NCBI GenBank assembly: GCA_964016885.1
Contig: OZ024747.1
Location: 60,300,837-60,364,836 of the forward strand
Reading direction: 5' to 3'
DNA length: 64,000 nucleotides
Origin: Eledone cirrhosa
Taxonomy: Eukaryota; Mollusca; Cephalopoda; Octopoda; Eledonidae
The translations under genes were made by a program, and so were the position numbers. Below, one piece after another: positions 1-9,993 of the stretch (position 1 is the first letter of the stretch; every line of letters begins with the position of its first letter). The notes below the pieces were generated by a model that had not been told where the DNA came from, did not search any database, and saw only the letters and a program-made list of their open reading frames with translations.

Positions 1-120
1 ACTGACATAAACTAATAAAACATGTCTGTTGTTTGATAACATCTAAATCTACTTAGATTTACTTGTAAAACTCTTCTGAAATTGTTGCCATCCAGTTAGT
101 GGGTCTTTAGTTAACCACTA

Positions 121-273
121 TCATACTATTTCACTATTTCTCTGCCATATATGGTAACAATTAGCTTCTATGAACATTTTATGTTCGTATATATATATAT
201 ATATATATGATCATAAAATTCAATGTTCATAGAAGTTAATTGTTACCATATATAGCACAGAAATAGAGAAATG

Positions 274-275
<2 letters not shown>
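121..275. repeat. Imperfect hairpin (possible MITE) around a (TA)n core
   Basis: Bases about 130-178 are nearly reverse-complementary to about 221-269. Both arms share TATATGGTAACAATTA and CTTCTATGAACATT, with a few mismatches. Between them lies a (TA)n run at about 188-208. A second (TA)n run follows at 273-298. This could be a small non-autonomous DNA transposon or a snap-back product. No clear target-site duplication is visible. Confidence 0.55.
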
Positions 276-299
<24 letters not shown>

Positions 300-304
<5 letters not shown>

Positions 305-525
305 GGACAATTCCCATCTAGACCCATGCTAGCGTGGACGATGATGATGATAGTTTCACACTGTAAATGTGGTTGATGTTATGAAGAGCATCCAGCTTTA
401 AAATTTGCACCGAAAATACAGTTCCGTTTGAGCAAAGTACAGCGCAGCCAACTGACCAGACTGGTATCATAACATGGAGAACCCATCTAACCCATGCAAG
501 CATGGAAATATTTAAACAATGATGA

Positions 526-535
<10 letters not shown>
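300..535 (+). mobile_element. LINE 3' tail fragments (two in tandem)
   Basis: Two short pieces resemble the LINE 3' ends seen elsewhere in the window. The first (about 301-350) ends in ATGCTAGCGTGGACGATGATGATG. The second (about 355-530) carries the 'cactgtaaatgtggttgatgtt...gagcatccagcttt' 3'UTR motif and ends 'cccatgcaagcatgg...aatgatgagg'. No coding sequence remains. A (TA)n(CA)n run follows at about 529-591. Confidence 0.6.
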
Positions 536-540
<5 letters not shown>

Positions 541-593
<53 letters not shown>

Positions 594-1980
594 AACGAAT
601 TTGAAGTTTGAAAGCCACCACAATCTGGGTTTGGATGAATAATCAAATTGTAAGAAACAGGACTTGTTTTTTTACTTTAATTTATTTATATGACCTGCTA
701 TTCCGAGATTAATATCTCTTCTTCCGAGGAAAATAAAGGAACTATACCAGTGTCTGATGCTGCTTGCTATACCATGCTGGCCAGAAGTGGTTTTATTATT
801 ATTATCGTTTAACCATAGAACAACTGCTTTCTATATCTGGTATCTATCTATCTTTGGCTGATATAAACTACTATCAATGAGTTCATTTTTAGTTTAGTTG
901 TTTTTCACTTTGACAAAGTTCTATATGAAATTTATTATGAATTTCTGTTTATATTTTTCATATTTTAAAATAGAATCTTGCTCGTTCTTGGCAGCACACT
1001 TAAGTTTGGGAACTGCTGACAGAGAGTTATTTTACCTCATGAAATTCTAGGTGACCATACCTTGTCTCAGAAACTTGTAGATGATTATATATAATTTACC
1101 ATTGTATAGTTGACATAAAAACAAAACACTTGTTTAAAAACACATCTATATTTAAAAAAGTATCCAACCTTCACCAGTCATGGGGAAATTGCTGTAAAAA
1201 CTGCTTAGAAGAAATGAGCTAAAACAAAAATATCTAAAACTATTTGGATATCTACTTCAATGTTCACAACTGTTTTTATTTTCCATTTATTTTTTGTGGA
1301 AATCTAAAATTGAAACCTTGGTTGTAAATTAATATTCCAGAACGCTGGCAGTGAACTAAAAAATTGTGTTATGAGTTGTAAATTATAGAAGAAAAACAGT
1401 TAACTTATAGTGAACTATAGCATTCTGGTTGTGAGTCATGAGTAAAAAATGTCAGGTAAAACTTAATGAAGTGTAAATGAAAAAAATCAGGTTATGTTTA
1501 ATGAACTGTAAACTACAGTCTATGGATATGGAAGTGAATTTACTATCAGTTTGTGGATTTGAGTGTTTAAAAGTAGATTTGTGTCATGGAAAATACAGTC
1601 TTTGGTTGTAATGGAACAAAAAACAATTTGTTGATTAATCTATTAGAATTCATCAGAGCTAGTAACATCTTAGAATTTCCTTTACACACTTTTCTAATCA
1701 AAATATGCACACAGTTTCCAAACAGAGTTTTCTTTAGACACTTAAGATCAAACAGAGAGAACATAGTGTAGATAGGACTGTTTAGTCTTGTCGAAGACAT
1801 GACAACCATTTTAGTGCTGATGTCACTTTAAAATATATCCAATATAATCTGTTAACTGTTTTGTGTAAGGAGGAAGAATCCATTCATAAAAACCTTTCCA
1901 AAATTATAGCATATGAAGATGACATGGTCGCATTATCTAAGAGGGTAGTAATTTTAAATAGGAACTGACTGAGTACAGTT
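541..1980. other. AT-rich non-coding DNA, nothing recognised
   Basis: Apart from the microsatellite at its left edge I see no repeat family, no RNA gene and no open frame with codon structure. Short phrases such as 'gtgaacta' and 'gtaaactacag' recur loosely around 1350-1520 but do not form a regular array. The opposite-strand small frames at about 1567-1809 overlap each other and resemble nothing I know. Confidence 0.5.
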
Positions 1981-2066
1981 TAATGACCTCTCCAACCCAT
2001 GCCAGCATGGAGAACAGATGTAAAGTGAAGCTAACAGGCTAAGCCTTGAAAGATGGCTTACCCAGG

Positions 2067-2336
2067 CAGGGCCAGACTTAATGGGTGGGGGAGCAATGGC
2101 CCTAGGCCCCCTTTAGTAGGGGGCCCCACCAGCGACAGGGCGTTTTAGTTTTAGGATGGTTAGATTTTTTGAATTTAATACCTGTATATATAACTTTTCA
2201 ATTCCAATTACTTGCACCAAGCTGACTTTGATATGTAAAATTGGGGGGTTTGCTGTGAATTCTAATGTTTTATGTGTGAGGAGGGAGGGGCACACCTGAA
2301 ATACTCCAGGCCCCTTAACGTCTAAATTTGACCCTG
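2067..2336 (+). mobile_element. hAT-like MITE, 'GGCCC' family
   Basis: A ~270-bp non-autonomous element. It begins CAGGGCCAGACTTAATGG and ends AAATTTGACCCTG, giving imperfect terminal inverted repeats of the CAGGG type common in hAT elements. The internal sequence ('tttcaattccaattacttgcacc') is shared with copies at 13618, 43269 and, reversed, at 50697. The flanking 8-mers are only loosely alike, so the duplication is not proven here. Confidence 0.7.
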
Positions 2337-2699
2337 CACCTGGGAATGATTTATTTATCACCATCATTGTGTATTCTTCTGATCTATTTACTGATAAATA
2401 ATGTATCTAACTGTTTAATTCTCTCAGTAAGTTCTGAGGAAGAAAACAGCAAGGATCACCCTTGATGTTTATCAAGAGTCTAGTTTCCAAAATAAAAATA
2501 CCAGTCATATATTAATCTGTTGTGTGTAGCTTTCTTTATAAAAGAAATGGTTTACAAAAAAATATGGTTAACAAAAGTGTTAACCCTTTTTGTACTTGTA
2601 ACAGAATACAATGTCTATTGAGTGAAGGTGGCTGTGATGATGATATTGTAGTTTAGCCAGCAGATAATTTTGATCCAGAAATATATTTACATATATATA

Positions 2700-3210
2700 T
2701 ATATCATCATCATCATCATCATCATCAACGTTTAACGTCCGTGTTCCACGCTTGCATGGGTTTGGACGGGGGTAGTCCCACTTGAGGCAAGAGTGATTGT
2801 CTTGCTCGCATAGGACTGTCTGGCAGGTTTTCTACAGTTGGATGCCCTTCCTAACACCAACCACATTTACAGTGTGGGTCTGGGAGGTTTTTACCGTGTT
2901 GCCTACACGGCCACATTACAGCGTGGACTGTGTGTTTTTTTGTCGTGACACCTACACGATCTCATTTGTTTCGGCCTCGATGGCGCGGCACCAACATAAC
3001 TTTACATAGAACGGGGTGGTGTGGATGGGGTGGGGGTGGTGGGACGGGGTGTATTTTGTTAGGGATGCCTACTGGCTGGAGTAGGTTTTACTATATATTT
3101 AGGTAAGGCGGGTCTTCTCTGTTACTGAGTACCGCCAAAGGTCTCGGTCCAGTGACATTGTCTTGGAGAGGTGTAAGTGTGTGATGTCGGAGTTTATCAG
3201 CTCGTCCCAG

Positions 3211-3213
<3 letters not shown>
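2700..3213 (-). mobile_element. LINE family B, 5'-truncated 3' end
   Basis: Read on the minus strand, the copy starts inside the last ~36 codons of the reverse-transcriptase frame (about 3213-3099; DLWRYSVTEKTRLT before the stop). A ~370-bp 3'UTR follows, ending 'gttaaacgttgatgatgatg' at about 2704-2735. The same end is found on the plus strand at 30461-30995. The 5' truncation point lies directly against a (TA)n run (3211-3236). Confidence 0.8.
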
Positions 3214-3236
<23 letters not shown>

Positions 3237-3242
<6 letters not shown>

Positions 3243-3402
3243 CTGGACATAGGATGTGAGAGTGGACTTCAAATCACTAAAACTGGCAGAGGAGATGACG
3301 AAGGAATGTGACAAGTGGAAAAATGCTGTGCTGAGGATCCATCCAACCCACGGAAGCATGGAAAAGTGGACATAAAACCGCGATGTTGATGATGATATAT
3401 AT
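3237..3402 (+). mobile_element. LINE family A, old 3' end
   Basis: A ~165-bp fragment parallels the last codons and tail of the family A LINE at 24800-24950: 'gacttcaaatcactaaaactggcagaggagatgacgaagga', then 'catccaacccacggaagcatggaaaagtgg' and a (GAT)n-like end. It begins exactly at the (TA)n run where the family B copy on the other strand also begins. The two truncated LINEs therefore sit back to back on one microsatellite. Confidence 0.7.
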
Positions 3403-3654
3403 ATAATTATTTATTTATACATACATACATATTCACACATGTGACACGAATCTCACTGAGTGTATGTTTATATTATGAAAATGAAATTTGAACAGGTTTA
3501 TGCAATTTTATTAAGACAATAAGGTAATATTTGAAGGAGATTTGGCTGCTATTTCTGGCAGGTCTAGTAACTGCTATAAACTCATGAAATTCTTTCTGGT
3601 GTTAAAGCAGTTCTTAATATATTCTTTTGTCATTTTGTGAATCATAATTTTTAC

Positions 3655-4145
3655 ATCCAGTTTTCCATGCTTGCATGGGTTGGACAGGTTCATTTGTTGC
3701 ATTCCTTTGCCATGTGAAGACCAGCTCTCATCATATCCACTCATGTCTTTCTTCGTTTTCCTCTTTTTTTTCTATTTATAACTCCAGGCATTTCTTTACT
3801 CATCACCTGTACACATTACATGTCCATACCAGTGCAGTCTTCTCTTTTGCCTGCTCTTATACCCAGTTTTTCTCTTAAATCATTTGTTCTTTGTTGTTCA
3901 TACATACTATTATTACATATTCAGTGAAGTATGCTTGCATTGTTTCTTTCTAGTTTATGTACATCCTTTACATTCAGTACTCATACTACAACATTGCACT
4001 ACATATATTATCACTATACAATGTTTCTTTTGCTCAGAGAGAAAAACCTTTTGTTACCAGCAGAACTAAGAGATCCCTGAACATTTTCTACCTTATTTTT
4101 ATTCTAACTACTATATTATACTTTCAGATCACCCTACCCAACTGA
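3655..4145 (-). pseudogene. Degenerate antisense LINE reverse-transcriptase C-terminus
   Basis: On the minus strand, broken frames match the C-terminal part of the family A/B LINE protein. Visible pieces are KLERNNAS (compare RRLERNEAS at 24560), NDLREKLGIR and RRLHWYGHVM, in the right order. Many stops and frameshifts show that this is an old copy. The 3' end (about 3655-3690) keeps the 'ccatgcttgcatgggttgg' tail. The small plus-strand frames over this stretch are shadows. Confidence 0.7.
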
Positions 4146-4149
4146 TTGT

Positions 4150-4870
4150 TATTTCACACTTATGGTTTGTAATTTTCAAGTAGTTATACTTATTGAAATG
4201 AAGTATATATCTGCCTTGCATCATCTTCTCACGAGAATCAATCCATTGATTTTCCTCTTTATATCCACAGGAAAAAAACAAACTTTTCTCAAGATCATCT
4301 ATAATTTCCTTTTTACTCATTTTGCTTTCAAGCCACAGATTCCTTGAGGTATATCCATTACAAAATCAAGTTATGAATAACAACAAATCAACATATCTTA
4401 TCAAACACAACTGCCATTTCAGTCAAATATTCTTCTCATATATTCCATCATTCCATAGGTTTGATACAGGGGAAAGATATTTCTACTTCTTCACACATCA
4501 ATATGAAGTAGAACAATTTTTTTTCTTTATTTCATGTTTTGATTATAACTTTTCATTATTTCTATGTTTGTTTTAAATCATCATTGCTTAAGAGTTAACC
4601 AATCCTTGCAAATAATCTTCCTGATATCGAAGAAGAAAGTAAATAGAGTATGCTATTGTGTGTCTTGTTAAATATTTGCCTTTCAAATATCTGATTGCAA
4701 TTCATCAATCATTTTCTTAATTTGTAAAAGCTTGATTTATAAAAGCATTTCTTTCTGGAGATTAATTCATCCTATCTCCTTGGTGTTCCTGATAAGAAAA
4801 CTTGGTCTTTCTATCAATGTTGCCCTTTCTCAGTATATGCTTCACTCTGTGTATATAGCGCTTTGTTTGT
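4150..4870. other. AT-rich non-coding DNA, nothing recognised
   Basis: No repeat family or credible reading frame was recognised. The short frames seen here lack codon bias and overlap on both strands. Confidence 0.45.
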
Positions 4871-4892
4871 TTGTTAGCATATTCATTTCTTT

Positions 4893-5130
4893 CTATGTAT
4901 GTATGTATGTATGCATGTTTATTTCTGTGTATATATGTATGTATGTTTATTTCTGTGTATATATATGTATGTATGTTTGTTTGTGTCTTTGTATGTATGT
5001 ATCTATGCATGTATGTATGTATTTATGCATTTATGTATGTAGTATGCATGTATATATGCATGTATGTATGTAGTAAGCATGCATGTAGGTATGGTCTTGT
5101 ATGTGTGTATGTATTTATGCATTTATGTAA
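4893..5130. repeat. (TATG)n microsatellite with variants
   Basis: An imperfect tetranucleotide array of TATG with TGCATG, TTTATG and TGTGTATATA interruptions. The apparent Tyr/Met/Cys/Val-rich frames are products of the repeat. Confidence 0.9.
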
Positions 5131-5436
5131 GTTCTTCTGGTTTTATAATTTCACAAATGTTTGCCAATAAAGAGAGAGTCGGTTTCTAACATAGATACAA
5201 GACTCTCTCATTGGAATTTACACATCAACTAGGTAGATATGTATGCATGTGTAGATATCGATGTTATTGTATATGTGGATGTTTTGAGTTGTATGTGTGC
5301 ATGTGTATATGCTTTGTATCTGTACATGTGTATATGCAGTTATTAGTTGATTTGCCGAAATGTTGGCGTATTTATCCGTCGTAAATATTCATCCCCTATT
5401 TCGTCAATAACACATAATATTTCATTATTTGGTTTT

Positions 5437-5553
5437 AGTTCAAATCCCGCCGAGATTAACTTTACCTTTCATCCTTACGGGTCGATAAAATAAAGTACCA
5501 GTAATGTACTGGGTATTTTCTGGCCTTGTGCCAATAGTAGAAACAATTATTTG
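5437..5553 (+). mobile_element. tRNA-derived SINE family I, 5'-truncated
   Basis: It starts at the box B-like part (AGTTCAAATCCCGCCGAG) and continues through 'tttcatccttacgggtcgataaaataaagtaccag' to 'gtagaaacaattattt'. The head with box A is missing. The copy overlaps the 3' end of the minus-strand reading frame at 5462-6196 and supplies its last codons and stop. Confidence 0.85.
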
Positions 5554-6196
5554 TTTTTTTTTTATTAAATATTGTTGTTTTAATACGTTCAGCAAGAGAA
5601 ATGTTTATACATGAATTAATTTCTCTCTGGAAGATTTCGTTGAGGGAAATTTTCAATTGTTTATACTTTTGATTATTATCATTATCGATAGTATTTTCCA
5701 CAACAGTTGAGGTAGACTCGGATAGTACACATGGTGTCAAATTTCTTCGATTATTATTATTATCGATAGTGTTTTCTCCAGCATTCGAGGTAGACTTAGA
5801 TAGTACAGGTGCTGTCAAATTTCTTACAGGCACAGTTGTTTCAAGGCACTGTTCGACCTGGTGGCTAGGAAGTCTAGTATCATGGCGCCCTGTAGCACGT
5901 GTTGTTAATTCCATGTTTGTTGTGGGGGACTTATAATTAATAAAATTTATCTTATTTTTACGTTCAACAAAAGTCGCTTTGAAGTGATTTAGCTCTGGGT
6001 GTATTTCGTCCCAGTGTAGCTTCATTCTGTATATATAGCCAATGGAGGGATTGTTTTTTTGCCATTTTATAACAATTAAACAAATCATCATTACGTTTGC
6101 AACTCCAAGAGAAATGCAATTTATATTTTCGGTTTCTTCTGTAGCTACAACTGAATAAATTTGGTTTAGCTTTCTCGTTTTCCTTCGGTACTCCAC
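5462..6196 (-). pseudogene. Retroelement-like ORF of 244 aa with a SINE-derived C-terminus
   Basis: An open frame on the minus strand. Residues about 45-85 contain NNPSIGYIYRMKLHWDEIHP, which loosely resembles the short DNA-binding N-terminal domain found ahead of some LINE reverse transcriptases (family resemblance only). Residues about 128-180 hold an imperfect internal duplication of the pattern NLTxxVLSxSTSxxxENTIDN. The last ~28 residues (from CFYYWHKARKYP) are a translation of the antisense SINE at 5437-5553, including the stop. The start at 6196 is simply the first ATG. A second frame overlaps at 5964-6245, so a frameshift is possible. I think this is a decayed retroelement rather than a host gene. 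Function unknown. Confidence 0.4.
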
Positions 6197-6445
6197 TAAT
6201 GTTGTTGTTGTTGATGTTTGTGTTCAGCCATGCTGTATGTAGCAAATCCTTGTAAAATGAATTATGTATTTAGTCGAATATCTCTACGATTTCGAATAAA
6301 AGGTGTCTTCAGTGGATATAGTTAGAAGAATAGCCAGTTATTCAACATGACTTGTAGTTGTGGTATTACTGTCGGAGATAGTATTCATCTTACATTTAAT
6401 GAAAAGTCTCCCACGCCAAAATATGCGACTGATCGCGTTGACTGA

Positions 6446-6664
6446 CTATGTATGTAGTATGCATGTATGTATGTATGTATGTATGTATGTATGTATCTAT
6501 GCATTTATGTATGTATGTATGTATCTATGCATTTATGTATGTTTGTATGTATCTATGCATTTATGTATGTATGTATGTATGTATGTATCTATGCATTTAT
6601 GTATGTTTGTATGTATCTATGCATTTATGTATGTATGTATGTATGTATGTATGTATGTATGTAT
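6446..6664. repeat. (TATG)n microsatellite
   Basis: A long array of TATG with regular ATCTATGCATTTATG interruptions that themselves recur about every 40-50 bp. It abuts the LINE fragment at 6665. Confidence 0.9.
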
Positions 6665-6957
6665 ATCATCTTGGTTAAGAGAGTGGGACTGGCTTTGTGC
6701 AGTGCCTTTGCTCACTATAAAAGCTTCACAGCACAGGCATTGCTTTGTATCTGGAGATCTCTCTGCACTTGTCATCACATGGTACCATGGGCCCTGCACT
6801 ATGTGTCAATAATGGTCACAAGTGTAGTCTTTGTACCAGAGTTTTCAAGTCGCTGGCTGGACTAAAAAGTCACATTCTTTCAGCGCATCGGTAGGGGTTC
6901 TCCTACATGGATATAAAGTAGTGGCCGTACTCGAAAACGAGTTGGCAGCCACCATGT
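6665..6957 (+). mobile_element. LINE 3' end with a C2H2 zinc-finger codon string (family C)
   Basis: A ~290-bp repeat, also present at 13990-14285. In one frame, about 6820-6895 reads KCSLCTRVFKSLAGLKSHIL and then SAHR. This gives C-x2-C-x12-H-x4-H, a perfect classical C2H2 spacing. Such a finger at the C-terminus is typical of some metazoan LINE polyproteins. A stop follows at once, then a short 3'UTR ('gtactcgaaaacgagttggcagccacc') and a (ATGT)n tail. The copy is wedged between two (TATG)n arrays. The other frames translated across it are shadows. Confidence 0.65.
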
Positions 6958-7130
6958 ATGTATGTATGTATGTATGTATGTATGTATGTATGTATGTATG
7001 TATGTATGTATGTATGCATGTATGGTCTTGGATGTATGTATGTATGCAAGTATGCATGTAAGTATGTATGGTCTTGTATGCAAGTGTGTATGCAAGTATG
7101 TATGTATGTGAGTGTATATATATATATGTG
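6953..7130. repeat. (TATG)n microsatellite tail
   Basis: A tetranucleotide array directly continuing the end of the family C LINE fragment, grading into TGCAAGTATG and (TG)n variants to about 7300. It may have grown from the LINE's own 3' tail. Confidence 0.85.
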
Positions 7131-7490
7131 TGTGGTATGTATGGCTCTGAGTATGGGTTTATATTATGTGTATGGCTCTGTGGTGTGTATGCATATAGAT
7201 TTTTATGATGTGCTTCTATGTGTATCTGTATGTATAGTTTTGTGTGGTGTGTGCGTGTGTATGTGTATACATTTGTGTGATGTATGTGTATGTATAGGTT
7301 TGTGTGGTGGGCATGTACGTATATAACTTTTTTATGTGTATTTTCCTTTTCTGTAGCAAATTTATTCTCGACTTGTCAAAACTATTCAAGTGTTCTTTTG
7401 TTCATTAAATATGTTTTACTCTCCATGTAACCATAATCTCTTATACTTGGTGTCACATCGACACAAAGAAGCATATATATGCATACACAC

Positions 7491-7830
7491 TCTGGAGGCA
7501 CATGGTTTAGTGGTTAGAGCATTGGCCTTGCAATCGAAAGGTTGTGAGTTCAATTCTCAGACCGGGTGATGAGTTGTTTCCTTGAGCAAAACACTTTATT
7601 TCACATTGCTCCAGTTTACTCAGCTGTAGAAATGAGGTGATAGGACTGGGGTCCCTATCATTCCATTGCAAAGTGGTCGTGGAGGTGCCACGGCAAAAAA
7701 GCACCCAGCACTCACTGTAAATGAGGTTGGTGTTAGGAAGGGCATCCAGCTGTAAAAATCAAGCCAGAATCAGTTCCCGTCCCACCCATGCAAGCAGGGA
7801 AAAAGCGGACATAAAATGAAATGATGACTC
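7491..7830 (+). mobile_element. tRNA-derived SINE family II with LINE-like 3' tail
   Basis: Near full length. The head carries pol III promoter-like boxes: box A-like TGGTTTAGTGGTTAGAGC (about 7504) and box B-like GGTTGTGAGTTCAATTC (about 7541). A body shared with SINE IV ('gagcaaaacactttatttcac') follows, then a segment shared with the LINE 3'UTRs ('actgtaaatgaggttggtgttaggaagggcatcc'). The tail 'cccatgcaagcagggaaaaagcgg' and 'aaaatgaaatgatg' matches the last bases of LINE family A (24904-24950). A second copy is at 49921-50252. Confidence 0.85.
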
Positions 7831-7900
7831 ACACATACCCATACATGTTTACACACAGACAATACTATTGTCAGTTCGGAAAGCCACTATACACACTTTT

Positions 7901-7987
7901 ATATACAGGGTGTCCCCAAGAAATGTATACACACTTCAACAGCATTCTAATCAAAGTGTGTATACATTTTTGGGACACCTTGTATAT
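7901..7987. mobile_element. Tiny palindromic MITE (GGTGTCCC termini)
   Basis: About 35-bp inverted repeats (ATACAGGGTGTCCCCAAGAA and its complement ending in GGGACACCTTGTAT) around a ~16-bp centre. It is flanked by TA runs. Size, termini and TA context suggest a Tc1/mariner-type miniature element. It is followed by (TA)n to about 8006. Confidence 0.6.
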
Positions 7988-8261
7988 ATATATATATATA
8001 TATATAACAGCCTTCCTAGTGCTGGTGCCATGATAAACTACACAACACACTGTAACTCTGTTGAGTAAGAAAATATATGGAAGTAAGATGATGATCTGGT
8101 CCATCTGAGAGATCAGTGGCGCCAATTAATACTGATAGGTCTGTGAAAACCAATCAAACTGTTGCTAGCAGCAAGCATGGAAGACATTTCCATCTCTGGA
8201 CCATCCAACATCATATCAATATATATATATATATAACTGAATAACCTACATTATATATATA

Positions 8262-8352
8262 TATATAGGTACAATTCCGTTACAACGAATACCATTATAA
8301 CAAAATTTTTTTTAACCTCATGAATTTCGTTATGACGGAATTTCACTGTGTA
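8262..8352. mobile_element. Tiny MITE with pogo/Tigger-like termini
   Basis: The left end GGTACAATTCCGTTACAACG and the complement of the right end (CACAGTGAAATTCCGTCATA) form imperfect inverted repeats. The inner halves (AACGAAT.../...ATTTCGTT) also pair. It is TA-flanked and ~90 bp long. The CAGTGAAATTCCGTTATAACG style is that of pogo/Tigger elements, by resemblance. Confidence 0.45.
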
Positions 8353-8900
8353 TATATAAAAATTAAGTTTTCTCAAAGATCGAGTTGAGGTGCGAGTGTA
8401 TTAAAGATTATAGAATAATGAGAAAAACTAACACAAGGATAGCTGCCAAAGCAGAAAAAGGCTATCAATGATGGCATCGGGTAAGATCTTACCTCAAAGG
8501 ACAGGAATAAAGAGTTAGAAGTGCATTGGTACAGAGAAGTGATAGGGAGAGAGGAGCAAGGGAAGAAAATGAAAATGAACAAGACAAAAATGACACCAAC
8601 TTCATATTACATCATCAGCCATCATACTGGAATGTAGTTTCACATGATTTAATAATCACAAAAAACGTTTTCCTCATGACCTCATTTCCAGTAATTTTCA
8701 ATACAGCTTGATCTGTACTCATCATATTCTATTTCATCTAATGTCTTTTTCCTATTATTTTCTCATTTTCTCTGTTTCCAATGAAAAGCTTATCTTTGAA
8801 ATGTTAAAGACCTTTCTATTGCTATTTCCAGAACATCAGCATAATAACCACACTGGTGTAACTTGTCTTTCATATTGTTATTCTTTGTCATAAATTTTAC
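8353..8900. other. Non-coding DNA, nothing recognised
   Basis: AT-rich DNA without a recognised repeat. Small frames on both strands (for example around 8373-8582) have no domain features. Confidence 0.4.
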
Positions 8901-8904
8901 ACCT

Positions 8905-8948
8905 TGATATATATATGTGTGCATGTGTATATGTTTATATATATATAC

Positions 8949-8998
<50 letters not shown>

Positions 8999-9005
8999 TT
9001 ATATT
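8905..9005. repeat. (TA)n/(TATG)n microsatellite
   Basis: Alternating ATATAT with TGTG and ACAT variants. Confidence 0.9.
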
Positions 9006-9114
9006 TATAAATCTGTATTCCAATGTTACTAAGTAGTCGCATTGGATGGAGTCTATTGACGTCGGAGATTGCTCAACGTATAATAAAGTGTGTTTTAAAA
9101 TCCGGAGAAAATAT

Positions 9115-9201
9115 GAAGTTTATGAAACGGAAATGCGGGTATAAAGAATTTATTGTTACCTAATAAATTCTTTATACCCGCATTTCCGTTTCATAAACTT
9201 C
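9115..9201. repeat. Perfect 40-bp hairpin with 7-nt loop
   Basis: Bases 9115-9154 (starting GAAGTTTATGAAACGG) are the exact reverse complement of 9162-9201. The loop is GTTACCT. There are no mismatches. A transcript through it would form a fully paired 40-bp stem. The structure resembles a snap-back product; compare the hairpin at 28416-28512. Confidence 0.9.
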
Positions 9202-9209
9202 TTCTTCAT

Positions 9210-9214
9210 ATATA

Positions 9215-9266
<52 letters not shown>

Positions 9267-9407
9267 TATATATACACATATATATATATATGTATATGCA
9301 TATATATACGTATATATTTTATACATGTTTATATATATATATATATGTATATGCATATATATACGTATATATTATATACATGTTTATATATATACATATA
9401 TATTTAT

Positions 9408-9438
<31 letters not shown>
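9210..9438. repeat. (TA)n microsatellite with 75-bp sub-duplication
   Basis: Long (TA)n with ACACAC and ACGT interruptions. The block 'atgcatatatatacgtatat...tatacatg' occurs twice, about 65 bp apart (around 9296 and 9352). Confidence 0.85.
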
Positions 9439-9440
<2 letters not shown>

Positions 9441-9908
9441 CAATATTAAATAAATGGAAAACTATATTTATAAAACCATATTTATTTCATTATATATATT
9501 TCGGGGATATCATATTAACAATATGCTATGCCTTCATCAGACAAAATACAATATAAACAGTTTTATAGATAAATATATTCGACATACCGTAATAAACATC
9601 AACTTCATTTGAAGAGGTTTACGCTAGCAGTGAAAATACAGAGAGAAAGAAAGAGAGAAAGAAAAGAGGGAAAAACGAAAGAAAGAAAGACAAAACGAAG
9701 AAAAGGAAGAAAAAGAAGAAAAAGAAAAAGAAGAAATGCATGGAACAAAATAGAGAGATGGAAAAATAGATAAAGTGAAGAGCTTCATGTAAAGAGACAG
9801 AAAGATATATATATATATATAGAGAGAGGAAATAGAGATAGATACATATATATATATAGAAAATTAGGTAGTGGGAGGTCATTTTGAGTAAGTGTATCAA
9901 TGATGCAT

Positions 9909-9947
<39 letters not shown>

Positions 9948-9993
9948 GCTCAAGTATTAATGTAAGGGAGATATATAGAGAGATATAGAGAGA
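9439..9993 (+). repeat. Left arm of a ~550-bp nearly identical inverted repeat
   Basis: This arm starts CAATATTAAATAAATGGAAA and ends in a 'gatatagagaga' tract. It is the reverse complement of 10752-11300. As far as I can read, differences are confined to repeat counts in (TA)n, (GA)n and (ATTT)n tracts. The outer ~110 bp (including an antisense TCTGATGAAGGC motif) also occur at 29240-29352. The arm holds a purine-rich tract (9640-9740) and an (ATTT)n run (9905-9946). No protein is encoded. Confidence 0.9.

Noticed and set aside
7491..7570. Possible tRNA genes from box A and box B matches (also 11.6, 38.1, 42.7, 49.9 kb)
   Set aside because: The heads continue directly into repeated SINE bodies, lack full cloverleaf pairing as far as I can fold by eye, and recur in families.
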